Of a stretch of DNA of 64,000 nucleotides, positions 39,073 through 47,016 are shown in pieces (position 1 is the first letter of the stretch; the number at the start of each line of letters is the position of its first letter). This DNA comes from Sulfitobacter litoralis (GTDB taxonomy: Bacteria; Pseudomonadota; Alphaproteobacteria; Rhodobacterales; Rhodobacteraceae), in contig NZ_FNJD01000007.1 in assembly GCF_900103185.1 (NCBI RefSeq), positions 92,417-156,416 of the forward strand, read 5' to 3'. The notes beneath the pieces were generated by a model that was not told where the DNA came from, did not search any database, and saw only the letters and a program-made list of their open reading frames with translations. The translations under genes and the position numbers were made by a program.

Positions 39073-39558
39073 CTAGACGTCGTACCGTTTGCTGATCTTG
39101 TCCACGACCTGACCCGAGGCAAGCGTGACACCTTGGTCAAAGTGCCAATCGCGAAACCCGCGGCTTTGGTAATAGGTCAGCCCGCCGTCGTTGTCAGCGC
39201 GGATCGTGGCGTTGATCCAGACATAGCCCAGCCGTTCCGCCGCCTGTGCCGTGGCATTAAACAGCGCGGACCCGACGCCAAGACCTGTGCGACCGACCTG
39301 CACAAAGCTCGCGATATCGCAGGCCTCGGGCGGCAGGTTAGGGTGTGGGCTGATCCATTGAAAACCGACGACGTTCTCTTGGTCATCCAGCGCCACATGC
39401 CATGCGCTTTGGTCGGCATTGGTGGCCATCCATTCGGTCAGATCCTTACCGGTGACCGGGCGCGTCATCGCGGTGGTGCCGCCAATGGTGACAATCTCGT
39501 TTAACAGCTGCGCCATGCTGGACGCATCCAGCGCGATAGGGGGGCGGACCTTGACCAT
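39073..39558 (-). CDS. GNAT family N-acetyltransferase
   Basis: The 161-residue protein has the GNAT fold: HVALDDQENVVGFQWIS (beta strands 2-4), then ASFVQVGRTGLGVGSALFNATAQAAERLGYVWINATIRADN with the acetyl-CoA-binding Q/RxxGxG/A motif, and GLTYYQSRGFRDW near the C-terminus. The substrate cannot be told. It abuts the HD-hydrolase gene (shared base at 39558), suggesting a two-gene operon, and converges with regA only 4 bp away. Confidence 0.85.
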   Translation of the reverse strand: MVKVRPPIALDASSMAQLLNEIVTIGGTTAMTRPVTGKDLTEWMATNADQSAWHVALDDQENVVGFQWISPHPNLPPEACDIASFVQVGRTGLGVGSALFNATAQAAERLGYVWINATIRADNDGGLTYYQSRGFRDWHFDQGVTLASGQVVDKISKRYDV

Positions 39559-40151
39559 TACAGCGCGCCCAGCAAATCCAGATGCCGCGCGGTGAAGTCA
39601 TTGCGCGTTTCCACCGGCGGGCGCAGCACGATGGACAGCCCCTCCATCACCTCGGGCTTGGGCCGGCCAAAGAACTTGGACGCCTCTGCCTCCGAGAAAC
39701 CGGCGATCTGCGTCGCCTCCATCCAAGCGCTGACCTTATCGGCACGTTTGATCTGCTGCTTGACCGATTTGGGCAGCGCTGCGGGCAGACCAAAGCGGAT
39801 GTGGATCGCGGACATCAACCGGTCATCCAGTGCGCCATATTCCGGCCCGACTGCAGCTTTCACCGGAGAGATCATATCCCCGATCACATATTCCGGCGCA
39901 TCATGCAGCAAGGCGGCCAATCGCCATTTCGCCGGAGCCTTGGGGTTCATCCGCCCGTAAAGGGTTTCGACCAGCAGGGCATGTTCAGCCACGGAATAGG
40001 CGAAATCCCCCCGCGTCTGACCATTCCAACGCGCCACAAAGGCCAGCCCATGGGCGATATCCTCGATCTCTATATCGACCGGCGTCGGGTCCAGCAGATC
40101 AAGCCTGCGACCGGATAACATGCGTTGCCATGCACGCGATTGCTGCGCCAT
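39558..40151 (-). CDS. HD-domain hydrolase (YfbR-like)
   Basis: The 197-residue protein has HD-superfamily metal ligands in SVAEHALLVETL (H), RLAALLHDAPEYVIGDMISPVK (HD) and a later aspartate in KRADKVSAWMEATQIAGF. It resembles YfbR 5'-deoxynucleotidases and related HD hydrolases of roseobacters, so nucleotide dephosphorylation is likely but unproven. The start ATG at 40151 gives MAQQSRAWQRMLSGRRLDLLDP. The promoter side holds a degenerate parS-like palindrome (40167-40182). It overlaps the GNAT gene by one base. Confidence 0.85.
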   Translation of the reverse strand: MAQQSRAWQRMLSGRRLDLLDPTPVDIEIEDIAHGLAFVARWNGQTRGDFAYSVAEHALLVETLYGRMNPKAPAKWRLAALLHDAPEYVIGDMISPVKAAVGPEYGALDDRLMSAIHIRFGLPAALPKSVKQQIKRADKVSAWMEATQIAGFSEAEASKFFGRPKPEVMEGLSIVLRPPVETRNDFTARHLDLLGAL

Positions 40152-40166
40152 TGTGTTATTCTGCCT

Positions 40167-40182
40167 TTTTTCACGTGGAACA
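40167..40182. other. Degenerate parS-like palindrome
   Basis: TTTTTCACGTGGAACA matches the parS consensus TGTTTCACGTGAAACA at 14 of 16 positions, with the CACGTG core intact. It is intergenic, 25 kb from the proposed oriC. Whether ParB binds it is unknown. Confidence 0.4.
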
Positions 40183-40222
40183 TTTGCGGGTTCATCGTGT
40201 TCTTCCCACGAAGGAGACGATC

Positions 40223-40525
40223 ATGAAACCTGTAATTTCCGCTCTCACACTTGCCCTTGGCCTCGGGGCTGTTGCCGCGCCGGCCTTGGCCAGCGACGTC
40301 TGTATGCCCGCGCAAGAGCTCAAGGCGTCATTGGTGGACTGGTACGGCGAAACACCGGTCGAAGGACAGGATGACAGCGCCGTTCAAATCTGGGCGTCGG
40401 ACAATACTGGTACATGGTCTGCCGTGAAAACCCTGTCGAACGGGATGGCGTGCGTGACGGCGCAGGGTCAAAACTGGATGGCGGGCATGAAGACCGATCA
40501 AATGGTCGTCGCCTCGGCAGAGTAA
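40223..40525 (+). CDS. Small exported protein of unknown function
   Basis: This 100-residue protein has a clear Sec signal peptide (MKPVISALTLALGLGAVAAP, cleavage near ALA-SDV) and a short mature domain of about 76 residues. Two cysteines (C27 and C77) could form a disulfide, and VDWYGETP and NGMACVTAQGQNWM are the most distinctive stretches. I do not recognise a family with a known role; similar small periplasmic proteins are common in roseobacters. It has a GAAGGAG ribosome-binding site and lies upstream of ahcY, separated by the structured leader. Confidence 0.75.
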   Translation: MKPVISALTLALGLGAVAAPALASDVCMPAQELKASLVDWYGETPVEGQDDSAVQIWASDNTGTWSAVKTLSNGMACVTAQGQNWMAGMKTDQMVVASAE

Positions 40526-40582
40526 CCGTTTCGTGTGACGGCGAACCACCACCGTTGAGATCACTCCCCCAAAGTGCTACGG

Positions 40583-40624
40583 CCCTTTTCAAATATAGAA
40601 ACATTGCCGATCTTTTGAAAAGGG
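40583..40624 (+). promoter_or_regulatory. ahcY leader hairpin sequestering the RBS
   Basis: A perfect 11-bp inverted repeat, CCCTTTTCAAA (40583-40593) and TTTGAAAAGGG (40614-40624), with a 20-base loop ends 9 bases before the ahcY start. Its 3' arm contains the AAAAGGG ribosome-binding site. Pairing would block translation, as in a riboswitch or thermosensor. The sequence does not match the SAH, SAM-II, SAM-V or SAM/SAH consensus that I know; ligand and function are unknown. Confidence 0.65.
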
Positions 40625-40633
40625 ATGCCCCCG

Positions 40634-42022
40634 ATGGCCAACGATTACATCGTTAAAGACATAAGCCTTGCTGCCTTTGGCCGCAAAGAGCTTGATATTG
40701 CGGAAACCGAAATGCCCGGCCTGATGGCGCTGCGTGCCGAATATGGCGAAAGCAAACCGCTGTCCGGTTCACGCATCGTGGGCTCGCTGCACATGACGAT
40801 CCAGACCGCCGTGCTAATCGAAACGCTTGTCGTGCTTGGTGCGGATGTGCGCTGGGCGTCCTGCAATATCTTCTCTACCCAAGACCACGCCGCTGCGGCC
40901 ATCGCTGAAAGCGGCACGCCCGTGTTCGCGATCAAGGGCCAGTCGCTGGAAGAGCACTGGGACTATCTGGATAAATCCTTCCAGTTCCCCGAAGGCCCGA
41001 ACCTGATCCTCGACGATGGTGGCGACGCGACGCTTTACATCCTGTTGGGTGCCCGCGCAGAAGCTGGCGAAGACGTGATCTCTGTCCCGACATCGGAAGA
41101 AGAAATCGCGATTAAGGCACAGATCAAAAAGCGGATGGCGCAATCCCCCGGCTGGTTCACCAAGATGCGCGACCAGATCAAGGGCGTCTCCGAGGAAACC
41201 ACCACAGGCGTGCACCGTCTGTACGATCTGGTGAAGCAAGGCCAGCTGCCCTTCCCTGCGATCAACGTGAATGACAGCGTCACCAAGTCGAAGTTCGACA
41301 ACAAATACGGCTGCCGTGAATCGCTGGTCGATGGCATCCGCCGTGCCACCGACGTGATGATGGCCGGCAAGGTTGCCGTTGTTTGCGGCTATGGCGACGT
41401 TGGCAAAGGCTCTGCCGCATCGCTGGCCGGTGCCGGTGCCCGCGTAAAAGTGACCGAAGCCGACCCGATTTGCGCGCTGCAAGCCGCGATGGATGGGTTC
41501 GAAGTCGTCCTGCTGGAAGACGTGCTCGACACCGCCGATATCTTCATCACCACCACCGGCAACAAAGACGTGATCCGCATCGAGCATATGCGCGAGATGA
41601 AGGACATGGCGATCGTTGGCAACATCGGCCACTTTGATAACGAAATCCAGGTCGCCGCGCTGAAGAACCACAAGTGGACGAACATCAAAGAACAGGTCGA
41701 CATGATCGAGATGCCTTCGGGCAACCGTCTGATCCTGCTGTCCGAAGGCCGTCTGCTGAACCTTGGCAACGCGACCGGTCACCCGTCTTTTGTCATGTCG
41801 GCTTCCTTCACCAACCAAGTGTTGGCGCAGATCGAACTGTGGGAAAACACCGGCAAATACGAAAATCAGGTCTACATCCTGCCCAAGCATCTGGACGAGA
41901 AAGTCGCACGCCTGCACTTGGACCGTATTGGTGTGAAGCTAACCCAATTGACCAGCGAACAAGCCGCCTATATCGGCGTAACACCCGAAGGCCCGTTCAA
42001 GCCGGAACACTACCGCTACTAA
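40634..42022 (+). CDS. ahcY: Adenosylhomocysteinase (SAH hydrolase)
   Basis: AhcY reversibly hydrolyses S-adenosylhomocysteine to adenosine and homocysteine, relieving methyltransferase inhibition. From the ATG at 40634 it has 462 residues. Family segments include [37 protein letters not shown] (catalytic region), [32 protein letters not shown], the NAD-binding [16 protein letters not shown] and TTTGNKDVI, and the C-terminal KPEHYRY with the lysine-tyrosine pair that reaches the neighbouring subunit's NAD. An ATG at 40625 is also in frame, but the RBS fits 40634. Its leader holds an RBS hairpin. In Rhodobacter capsulatus ahcY is also near regA. Confidence 0.97.
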   Translation: MANDYIVKDISLAAFGRKELDIAETEMPGLMALRAEYGESKPLSGSRIVGSLHMTIQTAVLIETLVVLGADVRWASCNIFSTQDHAAAAIAESGTPVFAIKGQSLEEHWDYLDKSFQFPEGPNLILDDGGDATLYILLGARAEAGEDVISVPTSEEEIAIKAQIKKRMAQSPGWFTKMRDQIKGVSEETTTGVHRLYDLVKQGQLPFPAINVNDSVTKSKFDNKYGCRESLVDGIRRATDVMMAGKVAVVCGYGDVGKGSAASLAGAGARVKVTEADPICALQAAMDGFEVVLLEDVLDTADIFITTTGNKDVIRIEHMREMKDMAIVGNIGHFDNEIQVAALKNHKWTNIKEQVDMIEMPSGNRLILLSEGRLLNLGNATGHPSFVMSASFTNQVLAQIELWENTGKYENQVYILPKHLDEKVARLHLDRIGVKLTQLTSEQAAYIGVTPEGPFKPEHYRY

Positions 42023-42043
42023 ACCAGCGTATTGCATTCGATG

Positions 42044-42079
42044 AAACGCCGTCTGAATATTTGTTCAGGCGGCGTTTTT
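42044..42079 (+). terminator. Rho-independent terminator after ahcY
   Basis: A 14-bp stem (42044-42057 with 42064-42077, one G-U pair) with a 6-base loop is followed by a T-run, closely after ahcY. Confidence 0.85.
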
Positions 42080-42085
42080 CATTTG

Positions 42086-42763
42086 TCATCCCCCAAGGGT
42101 AAAGCGTTCAATTTTGTGGAAACGCCCATCGGCATCTTCGCCACATAGGGTCAGGCTGTCGATGATAAAGGGGGCGGGAATATCTGTCCCTAAATAGCGC
42201 TGCAGAGCCGTTTTGACGGGCGTTAACTGGTCGGACGCAAGCGGGCCCGTAAGGGTGATGTGAAACCGGAAATACTCCATAATATGCGGGTATCCGTAGT
42301 TTTTAAGGTAAATCCGCTGCTGATCGGTGAGGTGGGGCGCATTCTTGCGGGTAAACTCTGCCTCGGACAAAGGCGCACGGAACGCATCCAGCACGACATT
42401 GGTCGTGGCCGCAAGACTGCCAAGCGCGGTGGTATCCCCCTGCGGCACCAGCGCCAGAAACCGCCCGATCTGCGACAACGCTAACCCGTCAAGCTGCACC
42501 GGTGCCTGACCTTTGCAGAAGGTCGCAACGCCCGCGATGAGCTGCGCTTCGGTCGACGCTTTTGTCAGCTCAAACGGGGCTTTGACCGTCCCGTGCAGCC
42601 CGTATTTTCGTGGCCGGTCGGTCAATTTGGCAATGTCCATATTTTCAACGGCGGGATGTGCGACCGGTATCCCCGCCTGCAGGTCCCAGCCCAACCACGC
42701 AGCACCCCGCTGGGCAAAATCCCCCGTGCGCGGCGTATAATAGATGGCATATCGCTTAAACAT
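42086..42763 (-). CDS. DUF1045 / 2H-phosphoesterase-like protein
   Basis: The 225-residue protein matches DUF1045 (phosphonate-operon-associated family). It has two histidine-based motifs, YGLHGTVKAPF (HxT) and FRFHITLTGPL (HxT), as in 2H phosphoesterases, and begins FKRYAIYYTPRTGDFAQRGAAWLGWD. In other genomes members lie in phn operons for phosphonate breakdown; no phn gene is near here, so its substrate is unclear. It is convergent with ahcY and downstream of the ahcY terminator. Confidence 0.85.
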   Translation of the reverse strand: MFKRYAIYYTPRTGDFAQRGAAWLGWDLQAGIPVAHPAVENMDIAKLTDRPRKYGLHGTVKAPFELTKASTEAQLIAGVATFCKGQAPVQLDGLALSQIGRFLALVPQGDTTALGSLAATTNVVLDAFRAPLSEAEFTRKNAPHLTDQQRIYLKNYGYPHIMEYFRFHITLTGPLASDQLTPVKTALQRYLGTDIPAPFIIDSLTLCGEDADGRFHKIERFTLGG

Positions 42764-43012
42764 TCTCGGTCCCTCCGCTCGCTTAGCCTATGCGTCTAAC
42801 AGCGCAGTATGACACCTTAAAGTGAGGGGCGGTCCGATTTTTTGGCAACTTTTTGAAGGTTCCTGAACAGCTAAATGACGGGGGCACAGGTTGCGCCGGA
42901 AACGGCGCAGGACCAGTGTTGCGGGAAAAATTTCTTTCGAACGCGCCAAAACCGCTCTAGGCTTTGACCCAAGGCCGGAGCTACCGGTCACATCAACGGT
43001 TGGAGACACCCT

Positions 43013-43354
43013 ATGGGCAAGAGAGACGAATGGATCGAAAAATACGCTGACGATCTGAAAACGAAATGCGGCATGACACCAGACATGGACCTGCTGACAA
43101 AAGTGACCATCGGCTGCGGTCCGTCGATCTATAACGCCGACGCCCAAACCATCGCCGCGTCACAAGAAAGCGAGCTTGAATTGGTAAAAGCCAACTTTCT
43201 GATGAAAAAGCTCGGCCTCTCTGACAGCCCTGACCTGATGGACGGTATTCACAAAGCCGTGGAAACCTACGGAAAGTCCGAGCGAAACAAATACCGCGCC
43301 GTGGTCTATTATATGCTGACCAAACACTTTGGCAAAGAATCCGTTTACGGGTAA
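43013..43354 (+). CDS. DUF2853 family small protein
   Basis: The 113-residue protein matches DUF2853, a small helical family of unknown function: MGKRDEWIEKYADDLKTKCGMTPDMDLLTKVTIGCGPSIYN is its distinctive start, and KYRAVVYYMLTKHFGKE its end. It has no signal peptide or membrane helix, so is probably cytoplasmic. It stands alone between the DUF1045 and EVE genes, after 249 bp of non-coding DNA in which I see no other feature, and has its own terminator. Confidence 0.85.
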   Translation: MGKRDEWIEKYADDLKTKCGMTPDMDLLTKVTIGCGPSIYNADAQTIAASQESELELVKANFLMKKLGLSDSPDLMDGIHKAVETYGKSERNKYRAVVYYMLTKHFGKESVYG

Positions 43355-43376
43355 ATTCTAGTGCATTGAATATGAG

Positions 43377-43404
43377 ACGCCCGCTTTGCCAAGCGGGCGT
43401 TTTT
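43377..43404 (+). terminator. Rho-independent terminator after the DUF2853 gene
   Basis: A perfect 10-bp stem (ACGCCCGCTT, 43377-43386, with 43391-43400), tetraloop TGCC, then TTTT. Confidence 0.9.
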
Positions 43405-43429
43405 CCGTATCGAAATCTCTTGATAGGGT

Positions 43430-43849
43430 CTAACTTTGGGTGTTCCCCATCGCGCAGATCGCGGTCCATTGTTCCGGCGTGACAGGTTGCACTGACAGGC
43501 GCGGGCTTTTGACCAAGGGCATATCGTCGAACCGGCCATCGGCCTTGATATCGTCCAGTGTCACAGGTGCCTCGAACGGGCGCAGGGCTTTGATATCAAC
43601 ACATTCCCACCGCGCATCCTCGGTCGAACTGTCCTGATGCGCTGCGGCACAGACTTCGACGATGCCGACAATCGCGCGTTCCCCTTGCGAATGGTAAAAG
43701 AACCCCAGATCGCCGACTGCCATCTCGCGCATAAAGTTGCGCGCCTGATAGTTGCGCACGCCGTCCCATTCCTCGCCTGCCGCGCCTTTGGCGACCTGAT
43801 CCTTCCAGCCCCAGGTCGAGGGTTCGGATTTGAACAGCCAGTAGGCCAT
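43430..43849 (-). CDS. EVE-domain protein
   Basis: The 139-residue protein is an EVE domain (PUA-like fold) thought to bind modified nucleobases in RNA or DNA. It begins MAYWLFKSEPSTWGWKDQV, with the WLFKSEP hallmark, then WDGVRNYQARNFMREMAVGDLGFFYHS and VGIVEVCAAAHQD. Its start at 43849 overlaps the yciI stop by one base (TAATG). An in-frame start 21 bp upstream is less likely. It ends the tsaD-gpsA-yciI-EVE run. Confidence 0.92.
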   Translation of the reverse strand: MAYWLFKSEPSTWGWKDQVAKGAAGEEWDGVRNYQARNFMREMAVGDLGFFYHSQGERAIVGIVEVCAAAHQDSSTEDARWECVDIKALRPFEAPVTLDDIKADGRFDDMPLVKSPRLSVQPVTPEQWTAICAMGNTQS

Positions 43850-44121
43850 TAGCCGATCACCCGGTTCCACGGGATCAGCTGCACATCGGCGAACAGTCCT
43901 GCTTTGGCATAGGGATCATTGTCGGCCCATTCCTGTGCTGCGGCTTTATCTGCCACATCTAGAATGACCAAAGACCCGATCATATCACCGGCATCATCCA
44001 GCAGCGGGCCTGCTTGGGCAACGACGCCAGTGGATTTCAGATAGTCGACATGGGCGGGGCGGTTTTCCTGACGCACTGAAAGCGCGCCAGCTTTGTCTTT
44101 GGCAATAAGGGCAACCAACAT
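43849..44121 (-). CDS. YciI family protein
   Basis: The 90-residue protein is a YciI-like alpha/beta barrel of the dimeric ferredoxin-like fold. It has MLVALIAKDKAGALSVRQENRPAHVDYLKS, with the conserved His-Asp pair of the family, and ends with QLIPWNRVIG. Its function is unknown; relatives are proposed enzymes. It lies 1 bp from gpsA and overlaps the EVE gene by one base in the same operon. Confidence 0.9.
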   Translation of the reverse strand: MLVALIAKDKAGALSVRQENRPAHVDYLKSTGVVAQAGPLLDDAGDMIGSLVILDVADKAAAQEWADNDPYAKAGLFADVQLIPWNRVIG

Positions 44122-44122
44122 G

Positions 44123-45076
44123 TTATTCTTCCTTTAAGGGGCGGGTCAAAAGCGCTTTCATCGCGCTTGCCACATCTAAGCGGTTCTCGACCAGACCTGC
44201 AACGGCGGCGGTGATAGGCAGGTCCAGCCCGTTGTCTTGCGCCAGCGTATCCACGGCGCGCGCGGTGGCGGCCCCTTCGACGGTGGTGGCGCTGTCAAAG
44301 GGTTCCCCCCGGCCCAATGCAAGCCCCAAACGGTAGTTCCGCGACTGGGTCGATGTACAGGTCAGTGTCAGATCGCCAAAGCCGGAAAGCCCCGCCAGTG
44401 TCACGGGATCGGCATGGTGATGCGCGGCAAGCCGCTGCATCTCGGCAAAGCCGCGGGTCATCACGGCGGCGCGGGCGCTTTCGCCCAGACCGGCCCCGAT
44501 TGCGGCACCGCAGGCGATCGCCACGACGTTCTTGAGCGCCCCGCCCAGTTCGGCACCCACAGTGTCAGAGGTGCGATAAAGGCGCAGGTTTGCCGTTGTT
44601 AGGCTCTGTTGTAGAGCAGCACAGGTAGGCTTGTCGGCACAGGCAATCGTCAACGCCGTGGGTAACCCCCGTGCGATATCGGCGGCAAAGCTGGGTCCGG
44701 TGAGGATCGCAGCCGTGGCATTCGGCAGCACCTCGCGGATCACGGCGACAGGGCCTAGACCGGTGTTCAGCTCGATCCCCTTGCAGCAGGCGACGATGGT
44801 CTTGCCATCCAGCGCTGTGGCGTTCTCGGTCAGGAAACCACGCAGCTTTTGCATCGGCACCGCCGCCAGCAAGGTCTGGGCCTTGGCGGCTTCTGCCAGA
44901 TCCTCGGTGACGAACAATCCCTTTGGCAGGGGGCAACCGGGCAGGCGGGCGGTGTTTTCACGGCTTTGCCCCATGCCGTGCGCATCCCGTGCCCACAGCG
45001 TGACCGCGCCCTTTCCAGCCAAAGAAATCGCCAACGCGGTGCCAAAGGCGCCAGCGCCGAGAACAGCAATGCTCAT
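44123..45076 (-). CDS. gpsA: Glycerol-3-phosphate dehydrogenase [NAD(P)+]
   Basis: GpsA reduces dihydroxyacetone phosphate to sn-glycerol-3-phosphate for phospholipid synthesis. The 317-residue protein has the NAD(P)-binding [91 protein letters not shown] with the catalytic lysine, and [22 protein letters not shown]. It overlaps tsaD by 4 bp (ATGA), so tsaD-gpsA-yciI-EVE form an operon. Confidence 0.96.
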   Translation of the reverse strand: MSIAVLGAGAFGTALAISLAGKGAVTLWARDAHGMGQSRENTARLPGCPLPKGLFVTEDLAEAAKAQTLLAAVPMQKLRGFLTENATALDGKTIVACCKGIELNTGLGPVAVIREVLPNATAAILTGPSFAADIARGLPTALTIACADKPTCAALQQSLTTANLRLYRTSDTVGAELGGALKNVVAIACGAAIGAGLGESARAAVMTRGFAEMQRLAAHHHADPVTLAGLSGFGDLTLTCTSTQSRNYRLGLALGRGEPFDSATTVEGAATARAVDTLAQDNGLDLPITAAVAGLVENRLDVASAMKALLTRPLKEE

Positions 45077-46158
45077 GCTTTCGCTCCTTTTTTGCCGCTG
45101 CCCAACATGGCGGGCTGCCTTGTGTCCAGCGGCCAGCGCGGTCGGGCCGACAGGGTCAGATCATCGGGGCCGCGGAGATGGCTTTGTTCAATCGCGGCAA
45201 AGGCGATCATCGCGGCATTATCGGTACACAGCGACAGCGGCGGCGCGATAAAGGCACAGTCTACTTCACGCGCAACAGTCTCTAATCCGTGGCCTATTGC
45301 CTTGTTCGCAGCGACCCCACCCGCGACACAAAGACTGCGCACAGCAGGCGCATGGTCCAGATATTTCCGCAAGGCGCGGCGGGTCTTTTCGGCCAGCACA
45401 TCGGTGACGGCAGCCTGGAAACCGGCAGCCAGATCGGCCTGATCCTGAACGCTCAACCCGCCTTTTTCGTCAATCACCTTGTACCGCGTGCGCAGCACCG
45501 CCGTTTTCAGCCCCGAGAATGACATATCGCAATCCGGCCGATCCAATAGGGGGCGCGGTAGGGCAAAGCGTTTGGGGTCCCCCGCCTTGGCCGCCTGTTC
45601 AATCGCAGGCCCGCCCGGTTGCGGCAGCGATATCAGGCGTGCAACCTTGTCAAAAGCCTCGCCCGGCGCGTCATCGATGGTGCCCCCCAGTCGTTCAAAC
45701 CGGTCCGGCCCATGCACCAGCAGAAACTGGCAATGCCCGCCCGACACCAGCAGCATCAAATAGGGATAGGGCACATCATTGGTCAGCCGTGGCGTCAGCG
45801 CGTGGCCGGCCAGATGGTTCACCCCGTACAGCGGCTTGCCCGTCGCCGCCGACAGCCCCTTGGCGCACATCACCCCCGACAGAACGCCGCCAATCAGGCC
45901 CGGTCCCGCAGTCACGGCAAAACCGTCAACATCTGCCAAAGACAGCTCGGCCTCGGCCAGCGCTTTTTCGACGCAGAGGTCCAGTTTTTCAGCATGGGCA
46001 CGTGCTGCGATTTCAGGGACGACACCGCCAAAAGAGGCATGCAATTCGGTTTGCCCCACAACGACGGAGGACAGCACTTGGGCGCGCTGACCCGGCATCT
46101 GGCGTACCAGCGCGGCGGCGGTATCGTCGCAGCTGCTTTCCAATCCAAGAAGTAACAT
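45073..46158 (-). CDS. tsaD: tRNA threonylcarbamoyl transferase subunit TsaD
   Basis: TsaD transfers the threonylcarbamoyl group onto A37 of ANN-decoding tRNAs with TsaB and TsaE. From the ATG at 46158 the protein has 361 residues and starts [35 protein letters not shown] and VNHLAGHAL supply the metal-binding histidines. [17 protein letters not shown] and [19 protein letters not shown] carry the nucleotide-binding motifs, and [12 protein letters not shown] comes later. In-frame ATGs at 46170 and 46245 exist; 46158 matches E. coli TsaD and has a GGAA site upstream. It diverges from hemD. Confidence 0.96.
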   Translation of the reverse strand: MLLLGLESSCDDTAAALVRQMPGQRAQVLSSVVVGQTELHASFGGVVPEIAARAHAEKLDLCVEKALAEAELSLADVDGFAVTAGPGLIGGVLSGVMCAKGLSAATGKPLYGVNHLAGHALTPRLTNDVPYPYLMLLVSGGHCQFLLVHGPDRFERLGGTIDDAPGEAFDKVARLISLPQPGGPAIEQAAKAGDPKRFALPRPLLDRPDCDMSFSGLKTAVLRTRYKVIDEKGGLSVQDQADLAAGFQAAVTDVLAEKTRRALRKYLDHAPAVRSLCVAGGVAANKAIGHGLETVAREVDCAFIAPPLSLCTDNAAMIAFAAIEQSHLRGPDDLTLSARPRWPLDTRQPAMLGSGKKGAKA

Positions 46159-46238
46159 GGCTGTTTCCATTGCAAGGGTGACAGGGGGCAAGTAACACCT
46201 CGGGGCATGTGGAACAATCCTTGGGGCCATACCGAAAG

Positions 46239-46943
46239 ATGACAAAACCAGCGTTGATCCTGACCCGCCCTCGCTTGGCCTGCACTCGCTTTGCGCAAAG
46301 CCTGTCGCCCAAGCTGCTGTCCCGGGTGACGCTGGTGATCAGTCCTTTGCTCCAGATCGAACCGGTTGATACGCCTGTTGACCTTGACGGGGTCGGTGGG
46401 GTGATTTTCACCTCGGCCAATGGTGTGATGCATGGGCCTGATGGGGACGGGGTCACGGCCTATTGTGTGGGCGAGATCACGGCAGAGGCCGCCATAGCAC
46501 GCGGATGGCGGGTGCAATTTCATGCCCCGGATGCAGCGCGGTTGGTGCCTATGTTGGTTCAGCATGGCCCAGCGACGCCTCTGCTGCATTTGCGCGGTAC
46601 CCATCAACGCGGCGATGTTGCCGATAAGCTCACGCAGTCCGGTCTGCTGACGCATGTTGTGGTGCTGTATGATCAAAAGGCGCTGCCGCTGACCGACGCC
46701 GCCCAAGCTGCACTGGTGAGCGGGGCTCCGGCCATCGTGCCCCTATTTTCCCCACGCACCGCCGCCCAATTTGCCGATCAGGTACCCGATATGGCGAATG
46801 CGATCATCATAGCCCTCAGCGATGCAGTGGCCGAGGCGTTGGGGTCCAAGGAGGTTCGACAATTGTTGGTCGCAGCTGAACCAACTGCCACGTCACTGCG
46901 TTTTACGCTTGAAACTGCGGTGGATTGGAACAGGTTAGCTTGA
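46239..46943 (+). CDS. hemD: Uroporphyrinogen-III synthase
   Basis: HemD cyclises hydroxymethylbilane to uroporphyrinogen III in tetrapyrrole synthesis. From the ATG at 46239 it has 234 residues, with the two-domain HEM4 layout: [19 protein letters not shown] at the start, [29 protein letters not shown] and [28 protein letters not shown] near the end. Sequence conservation in this family is low, but these segments fit. It is divergent from tsaD and precedes the Mic60-like and HemY-like genes by 73 bp. Confidence 0.9.
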   Translation: MTKPALILTRPRLACTRFAQSLSPKLLSRVTLVISPLLQIEPVDTPVDLDGVGGVIFTSANGVMHGPDGDGVTAYCVGEITAEAAIARGWRVQFHAPDAARLVPMLVQHGPATPLLHLRGTHQRGDVADKLTQSGLLTHVVVLYDQKALPLTDAAQAALVSGAPAIVPLFSPRTAAQFADQVPDMANAIIIALSDAVAEALGSKEVRQLLVAAEPTATSLRFTLETAVDWNRLA

Positions 46944-47016
46944 AGGTCGGCCTATATGCCGTCTAAGGTTCAGGAATACGTCTGATATCAGGTCAGAATC
47001 GGAAAGGTTTTTAAGC

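Noticed and set aside
40526..40633. Known SAM or SAH riboswitch before ahcY
   Set aside because: The leader lacks the consensus cores of the SAH, SAM-II, SAM-V and SAM/SAH classes I know; kept only as an unassigned hairpin.
40814..41917. 367-residue open reading frame opposite ahcY
   Set aside because: Lies entirely within the well-supported ahcY gene on the other strand; it is a codon-bias shadow with no known domain.
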